A DNA stretch of 64,000 bases from Monarcha castaneiventris obscurior (Eukaryota; Chordata; Aves; Passeriformes; Monarchidae), in assembly GCA_026261815.1 (NCBI GenBank), contig JAMPIT010000894.1:54550147-54614146 (forward strand), read 5' to 3'. The notes beneath the pieces were generated by a model. That model ran no database searches, was not told the origin of the DNA, and saw nothing but the letters and a program-made list of their open reading frames with translations. Shown in pieces: positions 14,901 to 27,700 of this stretch (the stretch's first letter is position 1; every line of letters begins with the position of its first letter). A program made the position numbers and the translations under genes.

Positions 14901-15498
14901 GAAATGGAATAGGGCAGGATGAGTGCCCTGCCAAAGGACAAGTCTGCTGAGTTCTTTCAGCGTGTCCTGCTTTACATCAGTAAGTGAACCAGGCTGTTAC
15001 ATCCACCCTTGTTTGAAAGAGACTAGCTAATCCTGTAAGGCTACTGGCTTATTGTAGGTTTGTCTAGCAAATCTAGTAAATGTACACCCATTTCCTCTTT
15101 AAAATAAAAAAAGCCTACACTAAGACCTCTTGCTTCCTTTCCCCTCCCTTTTACACAACTGTGGTGCTGTTTACTGCAGGCACTTGAGAAACGCTAAATG
15201 GGGGTTAGAGATGTGCAGGCAGCTGCTCAGAAGTGTTTGGCTTTTTGCTGTTTCTTATGTTACTTCTCTTCACCAGATTCTTTTGTGTCTGCATTAAGCA
15301 CAGTTTATCCTCTTTTTTAAATAGGCTGAGCACCACATGCAAAAAAATACTTCATTTTCATTGATTTAAATAAAAGACTTGTACGCGCAGTCAGTAGTGC
15401 AAGTCCAGTTGAATTTCGAGTCATATCAATGGAGTAAGCTGGAAACTGTGTGGAAGTAATACAAAACCCTGTGTCACACTCCTCCTTTCCTCTGCCAG

Positions 15499-15706
15499 TG
15501 TTTAATTATTGGAGGTGGCCCATGTGGCTTGCGGACTGCCATAGAACTTGCCTTCCTGGGAGCCAAAGTTGTTGTCGTGGAGAAGCGGGACACCTTCTCG
15601 AGGAATAATGTGCTGCACCTCTGGCCGTTTACCATCCACGACCTCCGGGGACTGGGAGCAAAGAAATTTTATGGAAAGTTCTGTGCAGGATCTATTGATC
15701 ACATCA
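15499..15706 (+). CDS. MICAL2: MICAL2 exon A: FAD-binding Rossmann start
   Basis: Encodes residues 1-69 and one base of 70. It opens with [20 protein letters not shown], containing the GxGxxG dinucleotide-binding fingerprint (5-10) and the acidic strand end VVVVEKR (Glu28). It continues through [20 protein letters not shown], which is nearly invariant in MICALs. Acceptor tctgccag|TGT is phase 0; donor ATCA|gtaagt leaves one base. Residues before this Cys belong to an upstream exon not in the window. Confidence 0.95.
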
Positions 15707-18700
15707 GTAAGTATCTGAGGGCATGGGTACTGTTTGGATAAGAGGTTGCCAGGATCAGATTAATGGAGGCTTTCTTGGTTTGGCAGAAAGTTCGTGTGCC
15801 TTAAACGTGTGCAAGTGCATGTGTGCACACAGAGAGGAAAAAAATGGCCTCATTTAAGCAAAGTGGCAATAGAATAAGTCTTATGGAGCAGATTTTTTTA
15901 TTAGTCTGGCTGGACTTGTTAAACAATAAGTTTTGATTATGAAGTATGATTGATACTCATTCCAGTACACTGAAGGTAGATAAAACCCTGATCCATTGAG
16001 AAAATATGCAAAAGTGGGCTATTTTCCAAGAAAATATGCTGTAAAATTTTGTATTCTAAAATATGCTGCTTAGCAGATCCTTTAAATATCATTAAGAGGC
16101 AAACCTCTACAAAAGTATTCTAAGAAACTCAACTGAGATGAGTTTTGCCCACAAGATTGTGCTGCAAGAGGAAAAGGAGGCGGAAGAGAACAACATCCTG
16201 TGGTGGTTGCAAAGTTTGCTTTCATGACAATATGGGAAGTAGAAATGCTACATGCTTGTGTTAAGAGTGAATTTCAGTTCTCCAGCAGGCTGGTGGCAGC
16301 TGTGATTGCTCACTTACCAAACACATCATTGTCACTTGCTACCCACAGGTATTCGGCAGCTTCAGCTCATCCTCTTCAAAGTTGCACTTATCCTGGGAGT
16401 CGAAATCCACGTGAACCTGGAATTCGTGAAAGTCCTGGAGCCTCCTGAAGATCAAGAAAACCAAAGTATTACTTACCATAATATAGTTCTGTTCACAGCA
16501 ACTTCTTTTTGTGTCAGGTGTTATGTGAAGTCATCCAAGGCAGTTGAACTCTGTTTAAAAATGTATGAGTTTTTTGCCCTTGTTTCTCAGCCAGCTTTGC
16601 TCTCTGCAGTTACAGGCATGAGAAGTGTCAGTGTGACAGAGCACTGATAAATCCTAAAATATGACCCAGGCTGAGAAGCTGAGGTTTTGCACTGTGCCTT
16701 CTTGGCATGCGTTAGAGGCTTTGTAGGGAGTCTGGTGTGGCTTCTTGGGATCTTCTTGCAAAAACAGATTTTGATTGATAATATAAATACTGAGGATGGG
16801 TTAAGCACCCAGGGCCTTGTTTTGCTTTCACATTCAATATAACTCCCACTGGCACACAGGGTCTTGTCAGAATTCTTATGCAAGATTTTTAAACAATAGA
16901 AAAGGATTTCTCATTTTCTGTATTTTTTTTAATATTAGTATTTAGGATGTAGTTTCACTAAAATATTTTAAAATTTTACTTTAATTAAAATACTCTGAGA
17001 TCTCTTCAAAGGGTCATATAGTGACAGTAGAACAAGTCTGTTGGTTTAAGTAGTTAAAGTATGTATAATTTTGAAATATGGACAGTACAAACACTTTCAC
17101 ATAATCAGCTTTGTAAAAAGTTTAAATTTAGCTTTGTGACTGTGCTTCCATTGAATTTCTATTTAAAAGACAATTAAAAGCATTGATGATGGAATTCTAT
17201 TTTTCTTCTTTTAAGAACCAGCTCTTCCTTGCTGTAACCACATGTATGTACTGTCCTGGTAAGGTGGCTGTGGGATTATTTCTGTGAGAATGAAGTGCTT
17301 GAGCATCTTCTTGTGGTGTGGGTCTGAGAGGGAGTTACTGCGTTAGGTGTTCTGGAGGATCAGAAATGCACCCTTTATCTCAGTGCCCTTTCCTCAGAGT
17401 CTGAAATCACTTCTCCGTTGTAATACTGAAGAACGAATAAATATTGCTTGTGTTTTCAGAGACAGGTTGGAGGGCTGAATTTCTCCCCATGGATCACCCT
17501 TTGTCAGAGTATGAATTTGATGTTATCATTGGTGCAGATGGCCGCAGGAACACGTTAGAAGGTGGGTGAATGTGTGTTTTTAGACTTATTGGTGGTCTTT
17601 ACAGTATCTTGAAAGACCTGAAAGTCAGAGGAGAACCCAAAGCAGCAGGTCACCTTTCAATCCACTGAAGTCTGTGTGAAAGCTGTTGTTTTTTGTGGTA
17701 CCTTTTGGTTTTGTTGTTAAGTTGTAGCTCGAAAGACATTTAATGTCATTACTGCTTCTGAGCTGTGTGTATCTGCACTGCCTACAGAATGCATCATGGT
17801 GCCATGGGGCTTGCTTCAAGGTTAAGTAATTATACCATGATTTAACTTGAAGGAAGCTGGCAAGATAGGTGTCAGGAATTGCATAGCCTTTGCTGTTGTG
17901 CTGTGAATTTGCCCTGTATGCTTGAACTAGTGACCAAAAGGTGACTGCCAGGTATTTAATGAAGGCAGCAGAGGTGTTGCTTCTTTGTAAATGAGGCTGA
18001 ACTTCAGAAGCAGTTCCTTTAGAAACAATAGCAAGAGATTATAAATAGCTCTAAGGTGTGTGGGAGAAGAGGGGGTAAATGGTTGCTGAGCTTGAGTCAC
18101 TGCTAAGAATTCAGACCATCTGAGCTGTGGTTCTTAGAGAGACACTGTCCAAGCTGCTCCTGCATCACACCAGCAAACCCGTTACTTAATGATGTATTTC
18201 CCTTTTAACTCTAATTATATCCATGCTAGTTTCCGTTCACTAAGTACACTTCTTCCTTTTTTTTATTAGCTTCATAGTTTGTCTGCTTATTCTTTTATCT
18301 GCCAACCACAATGCACTTACAGTTAATTCCTTATAATGCTGTACTGGAAATATCCCTACATTGTTGTCCAGCTGGCCCCCATAAAAGACTGTTTAAATGG
18401 TCAGGTACCAGCAAAACCTAATGATTCTTACCTCACCTGCAGACTCTATTGAGAGGTTAATTTTTACCATCATACCAGGTTCTAGGGGAGTATTTAGTGC
18501 ACTGAAGATGTGTACAGAAGCTGGTGTTGTCATACCAAATCTATGCCAGTGAAATAACAAGAGCATATCAAGAAGCACAGAGACAAAAATTCATAACCAA
18601 TTTATTTCTTGCTATAAAATACACATATACTCTGAAGTCATGGGCTAAACTCATGCAATGGGCTAAAAATACTCTGAGGATCCTCTGTCCTACTTCATAA

Positions 18701-21700
18701 TTTAATTGTGGATGAGGGGAACATACAGATGGAAAAACTTCAATGTGCGATTGCAAAATTGTGGCTTAGTGGGCTTTTTTCTGTGAAAAGTGGAAGCAAA
18801 GATAGTGCAAGGAGCTTCTCAGTCAGTCTCGCCTTGGAAATATAGCAGTTAAGCCACTGAGTATTTTTCAACCCTGAGTATCTTTGGAAAATCTCATTAG
18901 CTGGTAGTGTGTGCACCTAAGCACTGCTACAGAGGTTTCTGTTTTTCACATCATTCTCTGCTGCTTTTGACTGCTGATCTCTTGTGTCTTTTCTCATGAG
19001 CTGTTTACCTCCTATATAACAAATACCTAATTTGCCATTCAGCATGTTAAAAATGTCTTCCTCCACTGAATTTGACCTGTTCTATTTCCAGACATGTCCA
19101 AAAAATTTTCCATGTTTTCTTTTAGTCGTAATTTTTCCTTAACTTCTTCCCTTAGTTCCCCACCCAACCATTTTTTTAAATGAGACTTTATCTTGAATGC
19201 AGCACAGCTCCAGTTTTGCAGCTGAAAATGGGCAGGAAAGACTCTTTACATTCAAGAGAATTTTGGAGTAATGGTAGAATCTACTGATGGTGTGTTGTTT
19301 GATGAGGGGTAGGAAAGATACTGAGCTGCCTTGAGCTGACCCTCCCTGAAAGTCCAGTCTGAAGTTTCCAGTGATTTTCATTCTTTTCTTTGCTCACCAG
19401 GCTTCAGGAGGAAGGAATTTCGTGGAAAGCTGGCTATAGCAATCACTGCCAATTTTATAAACAGAAACACAACTGCAGAAGCCAAGGTAGAAGAAATTAG
19501 TGGGGTTGCTTTCATCTTCAATCAGAAGTTCTTCCAGGACCTCAAAGAGGAGACGGGTGGGTGCATCCTCATTTTTTCCACTACCAAATACAAGAGGCAG
19601 CAGAGGAACTCTTTATTTGCCAGGCCACCCTCTTGTTACTGGTAACATCAGTTTTGAATAATCTGTATAAAAAATTTCCAAGTGATAAAATGTTGTTGAT
19701 GTCAGAAGCTTGCAGATAGAGGTGTCCATTTATGGTACAGTGGGATATTTTTTTAGCTTGGGTGTTGCCACATCATGGCTTGTTTTAATGTTTAAATTTT
19801 TCTCAACTGCAAAAATGTCTGCTATGTTGAACAAATTTGGAAGAGCGTTTTCAGGGCCCAGAGATTTTCCCTTAAGACGTGATTTGTTTTGTTTCTATCT
19901 GTTCACATGCTGAACAGCTTAAGCCCTTTGAAAAAGTCTCTGCCCTTCTGGGAGGCGTTTATTCCTGCTTTTTGATGTGTGGAGCTGATAAAGTGAGAAG
20001 AACTAGAATCTGCCATAAATACTAAAAATATAAACTGTGAAGTACATCTTAATGGAAGGGGGTTTCAGAATAGTTGTGTTCACTGTCAGTACAATCAATT
20101 CTATTCTTGATTTGCAGCTGATTCTTTTTAAATTATTGTTATAATTGAAACCAAACCCCCTGGTTAGACCCAATGCCAGAGCCCTAGCAACCTGAAAAAC
20201 ACTTTGTTCCCTTGGCACCCAGTTCTACCTCAGCAACTATTAGTGCTGAGTTAACTGGCTGGTCCCTGAAAGAAAGCTGAATAACTTCAAACTGTGCTGA
20301 GAAAAGCTCTTGTTGGGTGAGACCAATCTCCTTTCTCGTTCTGTTCCATAGTATTTTGCCCACTAATCCTTCCTCCCAGCTGGGAAAGTGAGTGAATCCC
20401 GAGAAGGAAAGGCACCTGTTGGGATCAATCACATGCTGTTAGTAAATGACACAGACAGGGCACTGCACTTGGTAACAAATGTATATCTCTTTTCAGGGAT
20501 CGACCTGGAGAATATTGTTTACTATAAAGACAGCACTCATTATTTTGTGATGACAGCAAAAAAGCAGAGTCTTCTGGACAAAGGAGTGATTATTAACGTA
20601 TGTAAAAATGCTGGTTAAACCCGATTTTATTTACTTGGCGCAGAATAAGCACGAACATCTGCATAAACGTTGTTGCATGGTAAAGAGGGTGTTTACAGAC
20701 TTAATCACTTCATTCAAGCTCAGGTCACTTGGCTCTTACTCTGACATTTTTAGAGTTTGCTTTTCCCTTCTGTCGGCTCAAAGTTTCTGTAGAGAACTGA
20801 AAACAATACTTCCTAAATTTATCAGTTCTGAAACTGGCTGAAATGGGATCTTGACTCACCTTGGAAATACGTGGTGGGATCATCACACCAGTAAATAAAA
20901 ACCTCAATTATTTAAGGGTGAACTCAGCACAACTATGTCCAGTTTTATCAGGCAAATAAGGAAGCATAAAAACCTACCCTAGGCTAAATTGCAAATTCTC
21001 TAAAGTGGGTGAAACATGATAGAAGAAGGCTATAAACTTGATGGCCTGAACTTTTCAGGGGTACTTGGGATTTTGAGGTATTTTTATCTTTTTCTTTTTT
21101 TCATTTTTCTTCTTCTGTAAAATGTAGGGATTTATTTTCTTTTGTTTCTAGAAAGTGTTATGGCACCACTTAAATTTCCCTTCCTGGAAACCCAAGAGAG
21201 GTCAATTTTTCTCACAAAGTAAGACAGTGCCAAAACAGCCAAGTGTAATTTCCTGAAGGAAGTACTTGTGGGGAACTGTCAGAAGGCCTCTTGGCTTTCT
21301 GATGGGACCACTTAGCTCAGTGCCATGATTCCCTGCCCTTTTGGAGGTCAGGGGCTGCCAGGGCAGAGCTGCTGTCCATGACCAGCCAGGGAGAGAGAGG
21401 AAAGGCAGAATCCTTTGGGGGGAGTGCGTGGTGGGCCCTGGGGTTGTGGGGCTGGTGTTTGTAGGTGGGGGCAGTCCTAGGGGATGTGTGGGGAGTTTGG
21501 AGCAGAGGGGCAGCAGCTGTGGCTCATCAGAGCTGTTTTCCTGACCTACTCAAGTCTGAGTGGAAAAATAAAACCAAACAAACAGCCCAGTCTGTCTGGA
21601 GCAACTGGGCTAATAGCGATTCTGTGGTATCATCTGTGATTAGGGGTCTCATCCACGATTAGGCTGGAAATAGAACCTGCCTTGTTAATAACCACTGGCT

Positions 21701-24700
21701 TTAAGTAGGATGACCTGTAAAGGCAGGGTCCTTCACCACTCTGGGCAAAAAAAAGACCCAGCCCAAAAGGGAAGAACAGAAGAGCTGCTACAATCCAAAT
21801 TTGTATGTGGTGGTGTTACTGAGATGTCGAGTCAAACCTTGAGGCTGAGCCCCACATGTTACAGCATCATTAACCACATCTGTCATTTCAGACATGGGCT
21901 GCACGTGTGCAGAAAAGCCTTGCAGTCATGTTGGTAACATTTGTTGATGTGAGGGAAGTAATACCCTGAAAGTAACACATAATCAAGGAACTGGGAGAAG
22001 CTGTGATCTTCTGTTGCAAACAAAGCTGCTTGTTCAGTGTCGGCAGGGAGAGTTTCTGCTTGGGGTGGTACCTGTGTTTGTGCATTGGCTTTTGGAGGAG
22101 ATGACAAGTCTCGCTTGTTTCTTGTTGCTGTTTGGCTCCCAGTCGTGCTGTGAGACTGCAGTGTTCCAATTCGGAGAGGATATTGGAGTCTCTCATCCCA
22201 CATCCTGTTCTCCTTGCAGGACTCCATTGATACTGAGCTGCTGCTCTGTGGGGAAAACGTGAACCAGAGCAATTTGCTGTCCTACGCCAGAGAAGCTGCT
22301 GACTTTGCAACCAACTACCAGCTACCTTCCTTGGATTTTGCAATTAATCACTATGGCCAACCAGATGTAGCAATGTTTGATTTTACTTCCATGTATGCAT
22401 CTGAGAATGCTGCGCTGGTGAGAGAGAGGCACAGACATCAGCTCCTGGTGGCACTCGTTGGAGATAGTTTGCTTGAGGTATATCTTGGAATGTCTTCCAA
22501 GTAGTATTTTTAATTTTTTAATTTTGTTTCCTTAATCCATCCATTCAATCTACCCTCCAATATAAAATGTCCTCTTCTACATGTCCTGAAACAGTGGTAC
22601 CTTCTTTGGAATAGATTTTTTTTTCTTTTCTTCTTTTCTCTTTTTCTATGGCATAATTTGTCATAGCTAATGCTTGGCTGGCAGCCTCTGGCTGAGATCC
22701 CATTTTGCTTTATGCAAGTTGTGTTTCTGTCTGAAAACTGTGAGCTCTGTGTCCTCAGCTTGGGTGCATGGCATAATTTTCCTGAATTCCATCATAGACA
22801 AAAACTTGATCCAAATTATTATTGCAGTCTCTTTGCCTTAGCATGTTCCCTTTTTTTTCTTTCTGGAGTGAAAAGAGTATTCTGCAACTTTTTTTTTTTT
22901 AATCTCATGCTGACAGCTTGTGGTGTTTGAAAAGAACACTCCAAAGCAAATTTAGATGAGAAGGGCATCTTTTTTTTTCCTTTTTTTTTCCTTTTTTTCC
23001 CTTTTTTTTCCATTTTTTTCCTTTTTTTTCCTTTTTTTTCCTTTTTTTTCCTTTTTTTTCCTTTTTTTTCCTTGAATAATTCTTGAGTCTTCTTTTTTTT
23101 TTCTCAGCCCTTACCTTTTGAAGCTGAGAAATTTGTTTCTAAATATGGAAGTTAAAAAAAAGGAAAAACTGAAAAAAGTAATCTTTTTTCCTTACCTAAG
23201 ACTTAGAGGAGAGACACATTTAAAACCTGCAAGTGTTGCCGGTGTTGCATTTTGACTCTTTCTGGGCTATTTTTCCAAGACAGTATGAAATCCTAGACTC
23301 CAAATCCACATTAAAAGTTACTTTTGTGATAAGAACTTAAGGAATACAAGGAATTTAAGTGTTAATGCTTCTTACAGCCCTTCTGGCCAATGGGAACTGG
23401 CTGTGCAAGAGGCTTCTTGGCTGCCTTTGATACGGCGTGGATGGTGCGGAGCTGGGCTCAGGGGAAGCCCCCGTTGGAGATCCTGGCTGAACGGTGAGTG
23501 CTGCTTTGGTCTCAGCATTTCCAGTGTTTCAAAGAGCCACAGCAGTGGTAGAAGGCACTGGATTTCAGAATGCTATCAGGAGAAATATTAGTAGGGTTTA
23601 AATCACTGATTTATGTCACTTAATTAAGGAAATAAACCAAAGAGACCTTGTATCAAAAAAACAAACCTCCAACCATCTCAGCACCAGGTTTTTTGTCATT
23701 AAAAAAAAAATCCTGGAAGGGCTCCAGATGAATTCTTCAACACTAACAGCTTTCAAAGTTGGTCTCTGTGATTTTAACTCTGCAGTTTGGCTTAGTGGTG
23801 CTCTCTTTAGGCTGATAAAAGTGTGGCAAAGGAGAATTGTTATAATGCGGTGCCAGAAGCTTTTTTTGACTGGAGCAAAAAATCTGTTGTTAAGTACAGC
23901 AGCAGTCCTGGTGTCACCATGGTCTGATGGTTGAAGTTGCTGACTTTGGTCCTGCTAGCAGCCACCCTGCTCTGCTACAGCTGCCCAGGCTGTTTTGGGG
24001 CAGCTACGTAATAGGAATAGTCATAGTTGTGGTAATGCAAGCAGGAGCTTTACTAACTACAGCACTTTGAGAAGTTCTAAGATAGAAGCCTGTGGGATGA
24101 CTCAAACACGGCCTAGTCCCAAATGGAAAATTGAACAGCATAGTAAAAAAAGCTGTGGTGGTTATAGGAATTGCAGGATGACAGGATTTAGTGCTGTTAT
24201 GTGGTAAAGAAGTTACTCCTTGAGTGGATGTTAAAGCAAAACCAGATGACTGGATGATGTAACCTGCTTTTTTTTTCCTTCCTTCTGTTTCTTGCTCACT
24301 TCCTGCCTCAGGAAAATATGGGCATAAGCTCTAAGTGTCTGTCCTGTTGTCCTTTCTCTGTCTGGCATCCTTCTGTTGAGTGGGGATAAGAAATGGGGTG
24401 GATGCATTATGCATTTAGTCTGTAACACTTGTCCTGGCAGAACCAAAATAAGGTTCAGGCAGCTGCAAAAAACCCCCAGTCTCTTTATATAATAAATATT
24501 TATTTTAATACATAATTCTTGCATCTTTTTCCTCTGTAAGAGAGAGCATTTATCGACTCTTGCCTCAGACGACCCCTGAAAATATTAATAAGAACTTTGA
24601 CCAGTACACCATTGACCCGGGAACAAGATACCCAAACTTGAACTCGAGCTGTGTTCGACCTCACCAGGTCAGTACTTAAAAGCCTTGCTTGTGAAATCAG

Positions 24701-27700
24701 TTCTTTTTTTGTCTAGGATAAATAGAGCTGTGAGGAGTGTGTAAACAAAATCTTCAGGAGACTCCTTAATTTAGAACCAGCTGCTGATAAAGTTAACCTG
24801 GAAACAAAACTGGTTTTTTTGTCTGACATTATGCTGGTAATTGCTTTTCCCTGTAGGTGAGACAGTTATATGTTACCAATGAGCTACAGCAGTGTCCTCT
24901 TGCAAGAGTGAGCTCCATTAGAAGATCAGTGAATCTCACAAGACAAGGTAAGTGGCATCTCCTGTTTGCTGGGACTTAACATTTGTGGCCTTCTGGGCAT
25001 GCAAAAACTGACTGAAATGTTTGCTCTCCTGTTTCTGCAGAGTCAGATATTCGGCCTAACAAGCTTTTGACGTGGTGCCAGAAGCAGACAGAGGGATACA
25101 GAAATGTCAACGTCACTGACCTGACCACCTCCTGGAAAAGTGGCCTTGCTCTGTGTGCAATCATCCATCGCTTCAGGCCTGACCTCATGTAAGTGACATC
25201 TGTGGAGCTTGTTGGGTGAGGCATTTACCAAAGTGTAGTGTAAGACCAGCCAGAACAGCCCTGGCACTCCACAGTCTGCAAGGAGGTGCACACCATGGCC
25301 GAGTTTGAGGGGTAGAGAGGGTGGGGTTGGTTTTGCTTTGTTTCTTCTGTGTGTCCTTGCATGCCATTTAAAACGAAATAGAAATGCTTTCAAAGAGCTA
25401 GGAAGCCTTTGAACCCTATGACTGATCATGTTCGTGGGAGTCATGTGTCTATTTCAAATGAAATTTGCAGTGCTGGGAGAGTGTGTAGAGCTGTGTTCCT
25501 GGATCCCTGGAGACAGGTTTTTGGTGTCCCTTTGAAACCACAGCCATGAGGCACAGTCATGTGTTACAGAAATACGGGGTGAGCCTGGAGCGAGCCATCC
25601 TCCGTGTGTTGTACTGGTTGCTGTGACAGTCAAGTAGGGAAATGTTGGACAGCTGCCTCTCTACAACTGCCTGAAAGGTGGCTGTAGCCAGGTTGGGGTT
25701 GGTCTCTTCTCCCAGTCAACAACTGACACAGCAAGAGGACACAGCCTTAAGCTGTGCCAAGAGAAGTTTAGGTTAGATGTCAGAAAAAAATTCTTCACTA
25801 AAAGAGTGACTGGGCGCTGGAATCGTTTGCCCAGGGAGGTGGTGGAGTCACCGTCCCTGGAGGTGTTTAAAAAAAGACTGATGTGGCACTCGGGGCCATG
25901 GTTTGGTTGATGAGGAGGTGTTAGGTCATAGGCTGGACTAGATGATCTTAAAGGTCTTTTCCAACCTAGTTCATTCTGGGATTCTGTGTGACCATGGAGG
26001 TGGAGGTTTTGCACAGCTCTCTGTCCAGGAGAGCACAGAGCCCTTTCACGTGGGCGCAATGAGGGCTGGCCCTTGAAAATTAGCTGCCCTAGGGATTGAG
26101 TATAAGCCAGCCACTGCCCCTTTTGGTGGTGTTTTTGGGGTCCTAATGCTGCATGACCCAATTTCTTGCATCTGAATATTTTGTAATGTCCCTTAGTTAG
26201 GTACAGGGGGGTCAGTGTGTAACAGGTGTCAGGAGATGGCAATTGCTGGCACTGCTGGGGTGACTCTCTCTTCTCACCAGTCTCCAAAATGCAGTGGATG
26301 CATTCTCTTGTCTTCCTACAGAGCCTTAGGAGTCACACATGGATTACTGTCAACTTCCCTTTATTGTGGATAAACGAAAGGAATGATTGAGCTCTTTTAT
26401 GAGGTGTGATAAATTGGAAAAAATAGGAGTGGTACCTAGGGTGCTTGTGTGAACAGTTTTGCCAGAGGAAGAGCTGAGATTTTAAGAGTAGGATTTTTTT
26501 TTTTTTTTTGCCTTGGGTTAGTTTAAAACAATTAGAATTATGGATGTTTTTGGGGGAGAGGGTATAGAAAGCAAAGTAATCTTTGCTGCCTGTGGAAACG
26601 CGTTCTCTACACTGCTTTCTACAAAGTTGATAAATTTATCTTCCTGAGCTAACCGACCTCCTGCTGTTTAATTAACATTGTGTTTGGATTTTGTTGGCTT
26701 TTTGTATTCAATGAGCCTCCTGAAGGACTTGGCCAGATGAAAGCCAGGCAGGCAAGAGAGGTGGCTGCCAGTGACAGCCCCCAGCTCCAGAAATGGGCAG
26801 TGGGTGGGTGAGAGAAGAGGAGAAATTCTTTGGGGAATCAAAAACACACATTCCATTGTGAGGAGAAAGAAACTACCCTGCCTGGAGCTTTGTAATTTAT
26901 TCACATGTTTATTTTAATCATGAATTTTGGAAGCCGTTCAAAAGATCAGAGTCTTAGAATAGGTCCCATAGAAAAAGGATTAGGGAGTGGATAACAGAGT
27001 TCCAGATGTGTGAGGTACTTATTTAGTGCACTGCTAAATTCGGTTATGACCTGCACAGGAGGTGCCTGCTGAAACTGTGTGTGTAACACCTTAAAAAAGG
27101 AAAGGTAATGCCTGTGCACGTGTGTGCACACGCACAAACAACATGCTACTTCTATAGAGTGCTATCCTAAACTTAGTCCTCCTGGCTTTGATGATTTATA
27201 GAACTAATTGAACCTAAGTAATCTGTTGCCAATGGATGAAGTCTGTAGTAGTTCAGCTGTATTTGGAGAAGGAAAAGGTTTCTTAGCACTGCTGAGGAAG
27301 AATTGCATTTCTCCATAAATAAGAGGGTCTTTTTTTGTGGGACTGTGTCAAGATCCAGTTCAGTGCAAAAGCTTTTAAATTACATGTCTGGCGAAGGCAG
27401 TGTTTGCAATAATGGGATTTGTGTGAGCTCGTACCTTTGGCATTGTGTGGACTCTGTAGCTCTGAGCCGGGGCAGTGCCCGTGCCCTCAGTGCCGGTGCT
27501 GCTGTGCCCCTCTGAGCCGGGGCAGTGCCCGTGCCCTCAGTGCCGGTGCTGCTGTGCCCCTCTGAGCCGGGGCAGTGCCCATGCCCTCAGTGCTGGTGCT
27601 GCTGTGCCCCTCTGAGCCGGGGCAGTGCCCGTGCCCTCAGTGCTGGTGCTGCTGTGCCCCTCTGAGCCGGGGCAGTGCCCGTGCCCTCAGTGCGGTGCTG

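Larger units (their letters stand above)
1..15498 (+). other. Upstream intron / 5' region of MICAL2, no exon recognised
   Basis: No MICAL2-like coding sequence is visible: the ~88-residue N-terminal exon (starting MGENEDE in human) is not found in any frame, so it lies to the left of the window. Non-coding 5' exons could not be recognised without transcript data. Contents are T/G-rich low-complexity tracts (about 590-700 and 11500-11615), a CR1 fragment at 2303-2410, a doubtful one near 5828-5900, and otherwise unremarkable AT-rich DNA. Open frames here are short, lack family resemblance and are treated as chance. Confidence 0.7.
15707..24540 (+). other. Introns among the FAD-domain exons
   Basis: These introns (15707-16348, 16466-17459, 17562-19400, 19557-20496, 20598-22219, 22478-23377, 23494-24540) hold no additional exon I can support. 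The only notable content is the polypyrimidine repeat at 22969-23073. The interval 20598-22219 contains purine/GT-rich sequence around 21340-21540 with short chance open frames. Confidence 0.75.

Noticed and set aside
25661..26287. 208-codon minus-strand open frame, the longest in the window
   Set aside because: A large part is the reverse complement of the CR1 fragment at 25650-25992, and the rest shows no recognisable domain; it lies inside a MICAL2 intron.
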